Shown one piece after another: positions 12,202 to 24,251 of a stretch of DNA of 64,000 bases. The notes under the pieces were generated by a model. It was given only the letters and a program-made list of their open reading frames with translations. It had not been told where the DNA came from and ran no database searches. How positions within the stretch are numbered: the stretch's first letter is position 1; every line of letters starts with the position of its first letter. Position numbers and translations under genes: made by a program. Source of the stretch: Ligustrum vulgare. Taxonomy: Eukaryota; Streptophyta; Magnoliopsida; Lamiales; Oleaceae. The stretch spans positions 59,160,040-59,224,039 of the forward strand of contig OY743176.1 in the NCBI GenBank assembly GCA_963555705.1, written 5' to 3'.

Positions 12202-12389
12202 AATGCTTATGCGGAAAAGTCGAGCTTATGACTTTAACCAAGCGCTTTTTGGGAGGCAACCCAAATTTCTTCTCTTTTGCTTTACTTTTGATTATTTACT
12301 TTATTTCTTTACTTTCTTTTTAATTAATTGTCAAACTTTTGTAGGTAACAATTTTTTTTTGAAAATCCTAAGTGACATTGTCCTCAACA

Positions 12390-14034
12390 AGTTTGGGGGT
12401 GAACTACAAACGACGAAAGCTTAGGTCAAATTCAACATCACAAACAAGTATTGAATCAGGGAAGTTTCACTACCTCTTTTCTTCTTTACATATTGTGTCT
12501 ATTTTCACATTGAGGACAATGTGTAATTCAAGTTTGGGGGTGTTGACTTCATTTTGCATTTTATCATGTTAGATAGCCTTGACGGCTTAAGACATTGTGA
12601 TGTTTGATTTTGTTCATTTTGTTGTGGATATTGACATGCTAGATAGCCTTGTCGGCTCAAAATGATTTGATGTTTGGAATTGCTGATTAATTCACGAATT
12701 ATGATCGAATATACTACTTGTGCTTATTTTTAACTTGCTTATCTATGAGTGATCCTGAGTTCTCTTGAGCACAATAGTCATAACTAATTGTTGTTGAGAT
12801 TTGGAATCCATTGAAGGTTGGAAAAATTTGTGAAGTAGACTTCATTAGGTTGTGAGCTTGTATTTTCAATTTTTATCAACCTATCCAATTCCTTCTCAAT
12901 GCTATTAATCTCTTGATTCTTTGTGAGACAAGTTTGGGGGTGGTCAAGCCGGTAAAGGAGACGGTCTAGATGTGTAGTGATTCCATGCATGCTTGATCTA
13001 AATTTGTGTGGAGTGTTGTTGATGTTAGTATAAGCTAAGTGATGACCAAATGCTAGAGATCTAAGCCCATTTTAATTATTGCATTGCCCTATCTCGTAGC
13101 CTTTTTGACTCGAGTAATTAAGCCCGTAGGAGTATCTTGAAACTTGGTGCCTTAAGTTTGAAACTTGGGAGTCATCGGCCTAAAGCTCGCTACATGGGTC
13201 AATTAGAAAGCTTAATGAGTAGGGTACACACACACACAGTTGTAAAATAAAAAAAAAAAAAAAAAAAAAAAAAAAGCACATCATCATCATTGCATTTGCT
13301 TAATAAGTCTACCTCACTTCGTAGCCTTTTTGACTCGAGTTAGTAAGTCCGTAGGGGTATTTTGAAACCTGGTACCCTTTGATCTTAAAACAATCGGGGA
13401 GTTGCCGGCCTAAAGCTCGCTACATGGGTCAATTAGAAAGCTTAAGGGAGTGAGGAATTCACGAGCAATCATCATATTAGTTTGTAGAAATCATGCATTT
13501 GCATTTGCATAAGGGCTTAGATTAATAGTGGGTTTGAATTGCTTGGTATAAACTTTAATGTTGAAACACTCATCTAGTGGAGAGTCACTGCATATCTAGA
13601 TTGTTGAGATTGTTGGTAAGTCATAACCAAGCTTTAGTGGAAAAATAAATGTGTGAATTGAGAGTCACCCCTAGGATGCATTTCGGGAGAGAAAAGAAAT
13701 AATATTGGGGGATGAATGTCACGAGAGGGTAAGAAATGAAATTGACCACTAAGGGTGGATAGTATTACTTTAAAATTTATCCTTCCTACAATGTTTGCTT
13801 TGAACCTTAGTGATAATTGGAAGTGACTATGCACACACACACCGATCAAACATGAGATAAGCTCAATTTCTTTTTGTAGTATTATTTTTGAAAACATAAA
13901 TTGTGAATTAATCATGAAATTTTACACTCGAGAAAGAATTTACAAGTTATCTAGCATTGTTAATCATTCATTCATTTGCTTTTGTGTTAGTAGATATTCT
14001 TGCTCGAGACGAGCAAGAGTTTAAGTTTGGGGGT
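12390..14034 (+). repeat. PPT-like motif copies and internal tandem repeats
   Basis: AAGTTTGGGGGT occurs near 12390, 12531, 12931 and, as the true polypurine tract, 14022-14034. An imperfect duplication with 225-bp period begins CGTAGCCTTTTTGACTCGAG at 13095 and again at 13320. A shorter repeat around GATAGCCTTG-CGGCT lies at about 12571 and 12641. A run of about 28 A residues lies at 13247-13275. Confidence 0.8.
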
Positions 14035-14037
14035 ATT

Positions 14038-15653
14038 TGTTAAGTGCATTTTTATACACTTTTTATACCTTTAAATTAGCATATTTTGGAACAAATTGAG
14101 CAAATATCTACTTATTTAATTCGTCTATCGTGTAAAATTAGGTAAAAATACATTTTGAAATAAATTGTAAGTAATTGATAAAATGTGTGATATATATGTG
14201 TGTGTGTATATATATATTTATATATATATATATATATAAAACATGAGAATATGGGAGAATGAGAGAGAGTAGGCTGCTGGGAGACAGAGAAGTATGGGAG
14301 AGAAAAAAAGAAAAAAAAACAGGAAACAAAGCATGATGGGAAGAAGATGGAAGGCTGCAGGCTGTTGCTGGGGGATGCTGCTGATCTACATATACACACA
14401 AACAGACACGAGAGAAAAAAGGGGGGAACCGTGTGGATGGTTGGTGACAGCAACCATTGGTAGGTTTCATTAGATATAGATATATACACAGGGAGAAAAC
14501 CGGGTTGATTTTCAGCTGGTGACAGCAGCTGGAGAAGCTGGTTGGCGACATCAACCATCTCAGTTTCCATAGATAGACAGGAGGAAGCAGGGTGACGGAC
14601 TGCCAGAAGATTTCAGCAGGGTGACAGGCTGCTGGAATATCTGGCCGGTGGAGCTGCTGCTGCAAGAAAGAAGAAGAAAGTGCTGCTGGACTGCTAGACG
14701 ATACTGCTGCTGGTGCTGCTGCTAACAGGAAGAAGACAGAGAGGGTGCTGTGCTGCCGGAGGATAGGGTGAGACTGCTGTGTATCAGTGGTGCAGCTGCT
14801 GATCTAGAACTTGCTGATACTGCTGAAATCTGAAGCCAAGATAACAACTGCTGCTGCAAACTGTTAGTTCGAGGCAGGGAGAGAGAAGGCAGGCTACTAG
14901 TTTGGCAAGGAAGAAGCTGGGAGTCAGAAACTGAAGCTGGAAATTGAGGGACTGAATTGCACATGAATTGAAAGCTAGGGACTGAATTGGCCAGAAACAG
15001 ATTCAGGGACTGATTTGTAAGAAACAAAAGTCCAGGGACTGAAATGCACTTGCCATGAAAGTTGGAGGACCAAAATGCAATTTCCACCATTTTCAAACTA
15101 CGGTTTTTTATTTATTTTAATGCTTTATGTTATTTTTAATTCTCGTACGCATGTTTAGCTAATTTTCGCATGTTGGGATGATTGATGGAATTTTAATTGC
15201 ACTTAGTTATTTTTAAAGTTATTTACGTAATTTGCACTATTTAATTTCATGCATTTTTATTATTGTCATTTAATTTCAAGCACTTTAATTTACGTCGTTT
15301 AATTTTGCGCATTTAAATTTAAGTTTAATGTCATGCATTTATTTTGAGTAGTTAGTTTTATTTGCAAAACTTGAAAATTGATTAAGTGTCGTTTAAATGA
15401 AATCATGAATCCCAACTATTTTAATTTATCATTTTCTGCATTATCGTTAGATTTTAGAATTTACTCATTTAAGTTTCGCATTCAAAACCAAAATCAAAAA
15501 CTTTATTTTGTGACTCTTTTGTTAAAATTAAAATTAACTAACATGTGTAATTGAAGTATACATTCCTCGTGGGATCGACAACCCGGACTCAAAAAGTCCA
15601 CTTTATTACTTGAACGCGACCCGTGCGCTTGCGGTACACGATTTTAGCGAACA
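14038..15653 (+). repeat. 3' LTR of the young element
   Basis: 1616 bp, same as the 5' LTR outside the TA tract (about 14208-14240). Confidence 0.92.
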
Positions 15654-15963
15654 GGCTCGTCCGTACGAGGCGAACTTGGGAGCTTTTTTTTTTTTCCTCA
15701 AACGGTAACGACTGGAATAATTGAAAATATAAAAACTTAAATAAACCCTCCTCTTTTAATCCAGGCTTGAGACCGGTTACATTTAATTTCTTGTAGGCGA
15801 AGTTAAAATTGTACACGAACAAAATATTACGTGTACAATTTTTTTATTTAAATTTGAAAGAAAGAATTAAAAATACAAAAAAAGAAACATGCATATATTA
15901 TTAATTATTTATAGCATAATACATAATTATAAGGATAATAATTAATAATACAAAAAAATTTAC

Positions 15964-18177
15964 TCACCAATACGATTGTTCTCCAAATTCCTCTGCCAGA
16001 ATTTTATTTATCCTGTTTTGTAACATTTTCTCCGCAAACTTTCAATCCTTCAAGCACATTAAGACCTCCAATATGTCTTCTTTAAGCCTTGACCTATATT
16101 CAGATAACACTCTTCCACCTGCACTAAAAATAGCCTCCGATGCTACAGTTGATACTGGAGGTGCTAGTAGATCTCGTGCAATCATAGAAACAACTGGGCA
16201 TTGACGCTCGTTTAGTCTCCACCACTTAAGAATGTCAAAATTATTTCTCTCATCCTCGTCTAACATGCTAAGAAGGTCGTGTGAAAAATATCCAGTTAAC
16301 TCCCTTGGAGTTTCATCTGAACTATTAAATGTACTAAAAGAACTAGAACCACTGGCATGTGTACTAGAAGTTCCCTTCATAGTCATAAGGTAGAAAAGTA
16401 AATCACTGTCTTCATTTTGTAGCACATTACTGGTGGAAGCAGTTCTTCTAACATTTTTACCTGACTTTCGGCATTGAGCTCGTACATTTGACATAAACAT
16501 TTTTCTAAATCTGTACATGTCAATGGAGTTCCAAAAGTTAATTTATTTAATATTGCATTTATGGTGTGTTTAGTTCCCTCTAAATTTATTCTAGGATCCA
16601 TAATCGTACTAATGGAAATAAAGTGGGTACATTTTCCCAATATTTTCTAAATTTAGTCTCCATTGCTGAAATTATTTGCTTAAAAATAGGAAATGTTTTG
16701 TACTTGTTAAAATTATTGGCAATGCAATAAAAATGCTTCAACAATAAAGGACTAGTGTGATAATAAACACCAGATAATTCGTTTGTAGCATCGTAAAGGA
16801 GTTTCAAAAAAGTTTTAACATGAAAAACAAGTTCCAATCATCAGCCCCCAAATCAAAACTTGGGTCATATGAGTGCCGACCGTTGTAATATTCACATATT
16901 AAATTTTCGTAACCTTGAAAATGTTCAATCATTAAATAAGTTGAGTTCCATCTATGTCCTACATCTATAAGAAATGATCGTGTTGGCATACCATTTTCTA
17001 CACAATGTGCATCAAAAGCTTGTTTTCTTGAAGGTGCTATCATAATGAAATTGCAAGCACACCAAAAATTTTTCAACTGAATTTCTATATGCTTAAGACC
17101 ATCTTGAATTATTAAATTAAAAATTGACACACACAATGAACATGAAACAAGACTCCATCAAATTCAGGATTCATGTGGTTAGCTAATCTATCTATCACTG
17201 CTTTATTAACAAAAGCATTATCTAGTGTAAAACTACGAACTTTACTATCACAGTTAAATTCTCTAAGAATTGCAAGTAGTACATTGAAAATATTTGTTGC
17301 ATTATGTGGGTAGTTAATAATTTTAAATGCCATAATTCTTTTGTTCATTAACCAAGTATCATCAATGTAATGACAAGTAACAGCTACATGACCTCTATGA
17401 TTATTGCCAGTCCATAAGTCCGAAATAAATGATAAGTTACCATTATATTTATTTAAAGCATCTATAAAAAAAAATTTCTCTCGAAATATTTATTAATGCA
17501 ATCAGCTCGTAAAGTATTTCTAGAAACGGGTTTGTACCTGGGTTAGAGATACTTTTGAATGAATTCCGTGAATTGTGAACTTTCTACAATTGAAAGAAAG
17601 ACCTCGTCACTTGATACGAACATGACTCGACGCGCTAGTTCTTGGTTAAAGACCCAATTTGTTAGACTCGATTGACCAAACTGTAGAGTTGATTGGTTTG
17701 CTTCAACTGAGCTCAGGTTTCGACATGCATTACAATGTTGAGGTGTGTTGTGCCCCCACCATTCTTCCAAGAGAAAAGTCATCCACAAGTTTTACATTGT
17801 GCTTTGACTACTGCATTCCCATTAGCTTCGATGGCCGTTATTTTAATCAAATCGAAAAAATTTCAACAGTTCTATTTTTTCGTCCTTTTTGGATTTTTGT
17901 TGGAGCCCGCCGTCGTACTAGAGGAGTCGGATTCATATGTAACAGCAACATCTTCATCAACAATGTCATCCAAATTAAGAGGAGTTCTAGTATCTATATC
18001 ATCGATCTCATTTTCCAAATCCACCAAATTTTCGGGAATTGGAATATCCTTGAGACCGGAAAACTTATCAATAAACTGGTTAGAAGAATAACCATGAGAT
18101 TGTGAGTGTGCTATTAGAAATAATGAATTTGGAAATTTGGAATTGGAGATTGAAATGAAATATGGAATTTGAGACAA
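15964..18177 (-). pseudogene. hAT transposase (BED finger, RNase-H fold, hATC dimerisation domain)
   Basis: From the 5' end (18177 down): an N-terminal leader with an acidic stretch (LDDIVDEDVAVTYESDSS). Next is a BED-type zinc finger near 17720-17810 showing AQCKTCG and then GGGTTHLN-x-HVET, broken by an in-frame TGA between its two halves. Then comes the transposase core with DNAFVNKAVIDRLANH, FHVHCVCQ, and VGHRWNSTYLMIEH, and finally the hATC dimerisation domain with FDILKWWRLNERQCPVVSMI, ARDLLAPPVSTVASEAIFS, and GGRVLSEYRSRL. A TGA at 16042-16044 replaces the Trp expected after CLKD; matching sequence continues to a stop at 15964-15966. Several frameshifts separate the open segments. Transposases of this kind cut and paste the element by its terminal repeats; this copy cannot make a full protein. 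Confidence 0.9.
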
Positions 18178-18652
18178 TATTGTATATGAAAACGAAATAT
18201 TATAGGCTTATAGCACTACAAATTAGAATATAACTAGAACGTAGAAATGTAGAATATTGCAATTGAGATTTGAGAGAGTTGAGTTGAGAACTTGAGAGAA
18301 TTGTAATCCAAATCAAGAAAAATGTGTATATTTATAGGTAAAAAAAAATTAAAAAATTAAAAAATAAAAATTTAATGTCAAACGATGGCCGTTTGGGCTG
18401 TTTGGTCTTGTGACCGTTTCAAGCCCAAACGGTGGGCACGAGCCGAACGGGCAGGCTCATTTTCGGCCCGTTTGGCAGTCAATTGGACTAGTTCACGAAC
18501 TTTACGAGTCAAATCCTAACTGTTTAATACTCAAATTTTTTGTCCGGTCCAAACCCAAGTCCCCTTTTTTTATGAGCCGAACCGAACTTTTAACAAATTG
18601 AACTGAGCTGAACTCTCTAACTGTCCAGCCCGTTTACCACCCTGGGGTAAAT

Positions 18653-19673
18653 GTTTTTCTCTCTCTATGTTTGTACTTTTGTGTTTATATTCGTGGATTA
18701 GTGTTTGTTTGTGATATATAATGGGTTGTGGAAAATGGGTCTTGTGTATTTTGATTTTGAAGTGAGCATAATTTGAGTTTGGGGAATATTTGTTGGATTT
18801 TTTTTATTCTTTTATGCCACATTTGGGATATGGGCATCTCAATTTTGGTGCTCTTGTTTTTATTTTAGGTTTTGGATAATTGTTATTACAAAATTGATGA
18901 GTTTTTATCGGAGTTTATTGGATGTCATGCAATCTTATGGATTCACTGAAATCTTACGCTATCATCTGAGGAACAAAATCGGCCATAAGTGTTGTATTTA
19001 AGAAATAAATATTTGCAAAATGTAAACGACCAGATTTATATTTATTTCCAGAGAGCTAGAAGTATGGGATTGATTTATGTCTTTTCTCTTACATAAATCT
19101 TGTCTTGGAATTTTCATATGAAAAAGTGTCCTGTGAGTTTTTTTAATCCTACTATAAATGTATGAACTCTCGGTTGATTGAATTTTCTCATGTTCTGGAT
19201 CCAAAACTACAATTGTATTTTGTTGCTATTTTCAATAATATCGCGGTACCCGAGATTTTTTTTTTTTTTACCTTCACCGTTTCTTTCATTTATATTGATT
19301 CTTAATGACAAATGAGCATTTGGTATCTGTAAAGTTACATGAGCAGGAGAAAATTTAGGAGATTCTCCTGCAAATTGGTAGTTATATTGATTTTTTTATG
19401 TATCTTTTTTATTAATTCAGTTCTATTTTGTAGTGCAACACTGAATGTATCTTTTTAATTAATGACATATTTTGATTTTACTTTAGCGTTCTTTCTAGGC
19501 AACCTATTTGCATTTTTTTATCCAAGGGATTTCTTTTTATTCCGGTAACTCTTACTAAAATTCGAATGTTAATTGCGTTTGGATTTTGATGTATATGTAG
19601 ATTATGAATTTTTTTTATTCATGGGATTTTCTTTTTATTTGATATATTTTGGCTGAACATATTTTCAGGTGTC
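18653..19673. other. AT-rich spacer, no gene recognised
   Basis: Pyrimidine-rich start (TTTTTCTCTCTC) just right of the hAT, then low-complexity T-rich DNA. No supported exon. Confidence 0.4.
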
Positions 19674-19682
19674 CATCTGAGA

Positions 19683-19838
19683 GGGTGATGATACACTCCC
19701 CTCGGGAGTGACCTCCCGCCTGACCGCCCCCTCACATAGAGGGTAGTGGGACCACTTTTTTGGAGTGGCCCCACCGCCCTCTATGTGAGAGGGAGGTTAT
19801 GCGGGAGGTGACTCCCGAGGGGAGTCTATCATTTTTCC
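19683..19838. mobile_element. Foldback MITE with 9-bp target duplication (Mutator-like)
   Basis: 156 bp, almost entirely palindromic: the arms begin GGGTGATGATACACTCCCC and, reversed from the right, GGGAAAAATGATAGACTCCCC. They pair through CTCACATAGAGGG to a short central loop. Flanked by CATCTGAGA at 19674-19682 and 19839-19847, a perfect 9-bp duplication typical of Mutator-class insertion. GC-rich in an AT-rich setting. Confidence 0.85.
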
Positions 19839-19847
19839 CATCTGAGA

Positions 19848-20546
19848 TGAGTGTAAATTCTACCTTACCGTAGCTCATACTTTCTCAGCATCGATGACGT
19901 CGATGCTCACGGTCTCTAGCTTCATTTACTGCTGGTTTCATGAAGGTAATTTGTGGTTTTTTATAATTAGGGAAGAGTAAATTGATGCTTAAATTATGCT
20001 TTGGCTTAATTTTGTATTGCGTTGGATGGGTAAAACAATACGTGCAATTTATGTCTGTGTTGAGTGTTTATAGTAATTTGATTATTGTACTTGTAGTTCT
20101 TTGATGTTGTTAATGAGTTATGTTTTTTTTTTCTTTTGAACTTATGTGAAGTTATTGCGACCAATTGATAATGTTTCGTTATTCATTCAGTTGTAAACAA
20201 TATTTCTTTCATACCCCTTTTTAACCATATACACTCTACCAAACCATACACTAACTGTTCAGTCGTACAACGCACGTCCAAAACCTAGTTTAGTAAAACA
20301 TAGTTAACAATTAAACCTTTCCGTCGATCACAACTTTTAAAGCGGTTGATTCCTCCAATTGACGTCCTATTTTAGCATTGTTGCAACCTTTTTTTGGCAT
20401 CTATATTCAACAATATTGTAGCAATTATAAATTGATTTATCTAGATTTTAAAGATAAAATATGTTGTTAAAAAGTGAAGAGAGAAATGTGAGCGATAAAA
20501 AGTGATTTGAAAATTTGTATTATTTATAAATTAATTTATAACTTTT
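19848..20546. other. Spacer with one possible exon
   Basis: A segment at 19889-19945 follows TTTCTCAG and precedes GTAATT; one frame is open (SMTSMLTVSSFIYCWFHE). There is no partner exon, so I do not call a gene. Confidence 0.25.
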
Positions 20547-20673
20547 AATGACTACGTTAAAGATAACGGTCTTTTGGCAGGAAGGATAAAAGTGAGGAAC
20601 GATCGTGAGGGTGTGATATTACAAAATTCCACAAGTGCTATCGTGACACGGAAGCTATGTATTTAATCTAGGA
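20547..20673 (+). repeat. Dispersed 130-bp repeat, copy 1
   Basis: Shares AATGACTACGTTAA-GATAACG through TATTTAATCTAGGAT with 27786-27917, about nine bases in ten identical by eye, direct orientation. Identity unknown. Confidence 0.85.
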
Positions 20674-20836
20674 TAAAAGTTATGAAATTTTTTGCTTTAC
20701 CAAACAAGCTCATATTTCTTACATCAAAGCTTGCTGATTTAAAAATTGATTTCTTTGTTCAATCAAGATTTTGAATAGAATTTTCTTGGGTTTTTGTTTC
20801 GTAGGGATGTGATGATTCAGTGTTGCTTGATGACGC
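20674..20836 (+). pseudogene. Peroxidase fragment: intron 1 end plus start of exon 2
   Basis: Near-copy of 33158-33330: the end of the first intron, TTTCGTAG acceptor, then codons for GCDDSVLLDD. Similarity stops abruptly after GATGACGC. It is a duplicated piece of the peroxidase pseudogene at 32.8 kb, without any other exon nearby. Confidence 0.8.
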
Positions 20837-20846
20837 TTTAAACTTC

Positions 20847-21590
20847 TTCTTTCTTCCACTTTAGCTCTAATTTGCACATCAATTGACTTCACAACTTTCA
20901 AATGTACATTTCACTTCATTTATCATCTAATTGTTATGTATTTTCTTCAATTCCTCCATTTTCTCAATTTTGGGATTAAATCTGAAATAATGACAAATAA
21001 CAATAAATGAGGTAAGTTTTATTCTTGAACGAAAAATATAATTTCCTAGTTTTGATAGATAAATAAGTGTATAAAATACATTTATCACATCTGTTAAGTA
21101 TATAACTAGCAGTACGTTTGTGCTTATGTCGATTTTGAGTTGAATGAATAATTCATTGTAGTAGATCTATAGATTATGTATAGTATCCCAATGTAATCTA
21201 TCAGTGTTTTTTGAGTCTCCAATTTTTTTTGGAATAGCGATTGACAATTTAGAATAGCGATTGACAATTTTTTTTGGAGTCCATTTTTTTTGTTTAGAAT
21301 AGCGATTGACAATTTAGACAGGGACTTGATAAGAAATTAACACTTGGGGCTTGGGATTAAATGTCACAAACCAAAGCAATTTAATTTTTAGTCTGTTGTA
21401 TAAAACTAATTTATTGTCCTCATCTTTTAGTGTGTTTGATTGATAATATTTTTCAGCAAAATAATTTTCAATTTTTGATCACATGATCGCATTTTCCTTT
21501 AATTGGTGGAAAAATTCTTCTCATTGATTGGGATGAAAAAATATTTTCTAGTCAAAAGTATTGGTCCCCCCTTTACTCACTGCCCTACTC
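20847..21590. other. AT-rich spacer
   Basis: No gene seen. A direct repeat of AGAATAGCGATTGACAATTT occurs three times between 21230 and 21316. Confidence 0.4.
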
Positions 21591-21599
21591 TCTCTTTTC

Positions 21600-21850
21600 C
21601 TCGCAATTGTCAAAAACCGTCCTAGGGCACATCTCCCAGTGATAAAAAGGAGGGATGAAAAAAATGCTTAGTGCAATCGGGTGTAGGGTTCGAATCCTGA
21701 AATAATGAATTTGTATCCTGTGACAAGCGGGAGTTATGATTTATCATACCTTCACCCTGACTCTGGGAGGCATAACATGCGGTTTACCTCCTTAACCAAT
21801 GACCTAGGGCAGGATCGATTAGGGCCCTAAAGGTATGGACTACAACTTTT
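21600..21850 (+). mobile_element. Possible SINE-like or other small element
   Basis: Contains a B-box-like GGTTCGAATCC at about 21688, downstream of GGGTGTAGG. Flanks carry CCTAGGGCA near 21622 and 21803. No clear A box or terminal duplication was established. Confidence 0.25.
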
Positions 21851-22026
21851 TTCGCAATTGCCAACAGCCAGTTGTAAAAATTAGAAAAGTCAAAAAATTT
21901 CTATGTTGAAGTTTATCCCAATCAGACACACGTAATTGCCTTTTACCAGGTAAACAATTTTTAGACAATTCAACTCCCCGAAAATTATTTTACGTCCACA
22001 CTATATGCTCAAAAATTTCTATGTTG

Positions 22027-23100
22027 AAGTTTATCCCAATCGGACACACGTAATGTTTATTTTTTTCAATCAAATGTCGGACACTATATGCTTGAAATTA
22101 GGCTTTTTAATTGGGAATCAAACAATTCGACTCTAAATATAATGAAAAATACCCAGAAAAATAAAACATAAAATTACGACTTCCATATTTCTTTTAACAA
22201 TTAATTATTAATTCTCTAGTTTTCTTAATCTATTTGGACTAAGATATCGACATGTGATTTATATTATACTTTACAATTTTTATATGATGACTAAAGTCGA
22301 GCTTACGATTATTTGATTTCTAAAAGTTGCAATATTTACAATTTTCAACTCGTAAAATGAAATAATATGAAATACAAATTTTAATTAAATTTTATTAAAT
22401 GAATATTACAAATATAATTAACTTTATATACCAAAAAAAAAAAAAAAAATCATCTATACATCTCAATTTATAAATGGAAGCTTAATCCGCAAGACATAAG
22501 ATTTTAACAATTATTCGTATAAAATTGATTCTTCAAAAATAATTTTTTTCTATGTTCATTCTCAACTATACATTCTTTAAAACTCATTTTTTACAATTGC
22601 ACATACTATTTTTTGTGCATGTTAAATAAACGAGTAGACCATATTCTATTTTTAAATAGTATGATTTTGCTAATACCTTCTATTTTATAAATTGAACCAA
22701 TAAATTTATCGGAATCTAAAGTTGTAAAAAATTAAATGATTTAATTGAATATATTTAGAAAGATCGGATATCTATTATTTCTTTCAACTTGATAAGAAAA
22801 ATATTCAAAATTAATCATTTAGGTCAAATTGAATTTAGGTAATAAATTATAGGTATCATTTTGGAGTTAAATGAGATGAATTAAAAAGATTGAATGTTGA
22901 AAAAAGTAAAAAATATAAGTAAAACTTTTACCTTTAGCATTTAAGAAGATTTTACGAATGATATGTTTAGAGTTTATCCCAATTAGACACACGTAATGTT
23001 TATTTATTTATTTATTTATTTTTCAATCAAATGTCGGACACTATATGCTTGAAATTAGGCTTTTTAATTGGGAATCAAACAATTCGACTCTAAAGATATA
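22027..23100. repeat. Pair of direct repeats about 115 bp, 947 bp apart
   Basis: AGTTTATCCCAAT(C/T)(G/A)GACAC through AACAATTCGACTCTAAA occurs at about 22027-22136 and again at about 22974-23094; the second copy has an expanded (ATTT)n. A third, shorter partial copy lies at about 21907. The DNA between is featureless AT-rich sequence. It could be a decayed small LTR element or a segmental duplication. Confidence 0.7.
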
Positions 23101-23129
23101 CTGGAAAAATGAAATTTTATTCAGAACTA

Positions 23130-23659
23130 GGGTGTGTTTGATAGCCTAGAAAATGCATGGAAAATGTGAAATTTCACCTTATTTTCCAACTTTAGCTTGT
23201 TTGATAGGTTAGAATTTCCATGGAAATCAAGTTCCACCTTTGCAACACACGCGCTCCAATTCCAGCTTTTTGATGAATTTCGTTTCCAGCCTATATAGGT
23301 GAATTTATTTTTCAGGGAAAATCACGTACCATTTTTATTACGTTTGATAATTTTTGTTGTTGTTAATTGATTTATTTTTTTCCCAAAAATTAACATTATT
23401 ATTATCAAGTACGAATGTGTGAAAAAATAAAAAAAAAATAATTTTTTTATAATAAACCTAAATTTTACTTTATTTGCCATGGAAAATAATGTCAATCAAA
23501 CAACAAAAGTTAGAAAATTCTTCACTTTTTCTACCTAGAAAATTAAACCAATCAAACACATTAAACTTTCAATTCTCAAGAATTTAATTCCCTAGAATTC
23601 AATTTCCTGAAATTCATTTTTCTTTCACCCAAATTCCACACTCGCTATCAAACGCAGCC
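23130..23659 (-). mobile_element. Tourist-like MITE, copy 1
   Basis: Inverted relative of 28087-28615. Ends GGGTGTGTTTGATAGC and GCTATCAAACGCAGCC form the terminal inverted repeat. Right flank is TAA, left flank CTA, consistent with a 3-bp TWA-type duplication that has mutated. Rich in GGAATT/AATTCC words. Confidence 0.7.
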
Positions 23660-24251
23660 TAAATGGCCTCAGTATCTCCAAAATTTATGTACTCGAAATC
23701 TAACTTAATTTTCATACTTAACTAATTCAATTTCCTTTGAATTCCTCCTTATGAGTTGCAGGTATAGAACAGGCTACAATTATTATATCATGTAAATAGT
23801 AATAATCCCATCTCCCAAGTTGCTCTGAATTATTTACAATGATATACTGACCTAGCCCCTATTCGGTGAGAATTATAATTAGTTTTTAATAAAATTTGAT
23901 CAAAGATACGAAATATATGATCGAAAAATATTTGTCATAAAATATGTGATTAAAATTAATAATTAATTTTTATTTAACAGAAAAAAATAATTCTGCCAAC
24001 ATTAATTAATTCAATTAGCACGTTCAATAACAACATACCTAAAACTAGAACACACCACGTGGCAACTTGATCAACAATTGATGTTCTATAGAATCACGTT
24101 GCTTTTATTCAACTCATTTTTTTCGGAAGAACACATATCTTCAAAATTTTGACCTTTTATAAATAAATATTTTCTGAATCACGTTGCTCACATGCCGTGT
24201 TGCATGCAAGTTGAAGTAGACTTAGCCTGTGTGCGGTGAAGGTATTGTAAA

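Larger units (their letters stand above)
9644..15653 (+). mobile_element. Young non-autonomous LTR retrotransposon, target duplication GGCTC
   Basis: Two LTRs, 9644-11248 and 14038-15653, start TGTTAAGTGCA and end AGCGAACA. They look identical by eye except in a (TA)n tract, which explains the 11-bp length difference. Perfect GGCTC duplications sit at 9639-9643 and 15654-15658. A primer-binding site is at 11255-11272 and a polypurine stretch AAGTTTGGGGGTATT lies just before the 3' LTR. The 2.8-kb interior has no RT, protease or integrase motifs, only one 255-codon open frame. By PBS and PPT style it resembles the Athila/Tat side of Ty3/gypsy, which is an inference. Confidence 0.92.
8757..18652 (-). 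mobile_element. hAT DNA transposon, 8-bp target duplication, with nested insertions
   Basis: The element body is 8765-18644, flanked by perfect GGGTAAAT duplications at 8757-8764 and 18645-18652. Terminal inverted repeats are imperfect: TAGAGTTGTCAAACGGG on the left and, reversed, CAGGGTGGTAAACGGG on the right. Sub-terminal regions are rich in CGGCCC/GGGCCG words, usual for plant hAT ends. Without the nested MITE (8811-9525) and LTR element (9644-15653) and their duplications it is about 3.1 kb, a normal size for an autonomous hAT. The transposase gene (minus) occupies the right half and is dead. Confidence 0.9.
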
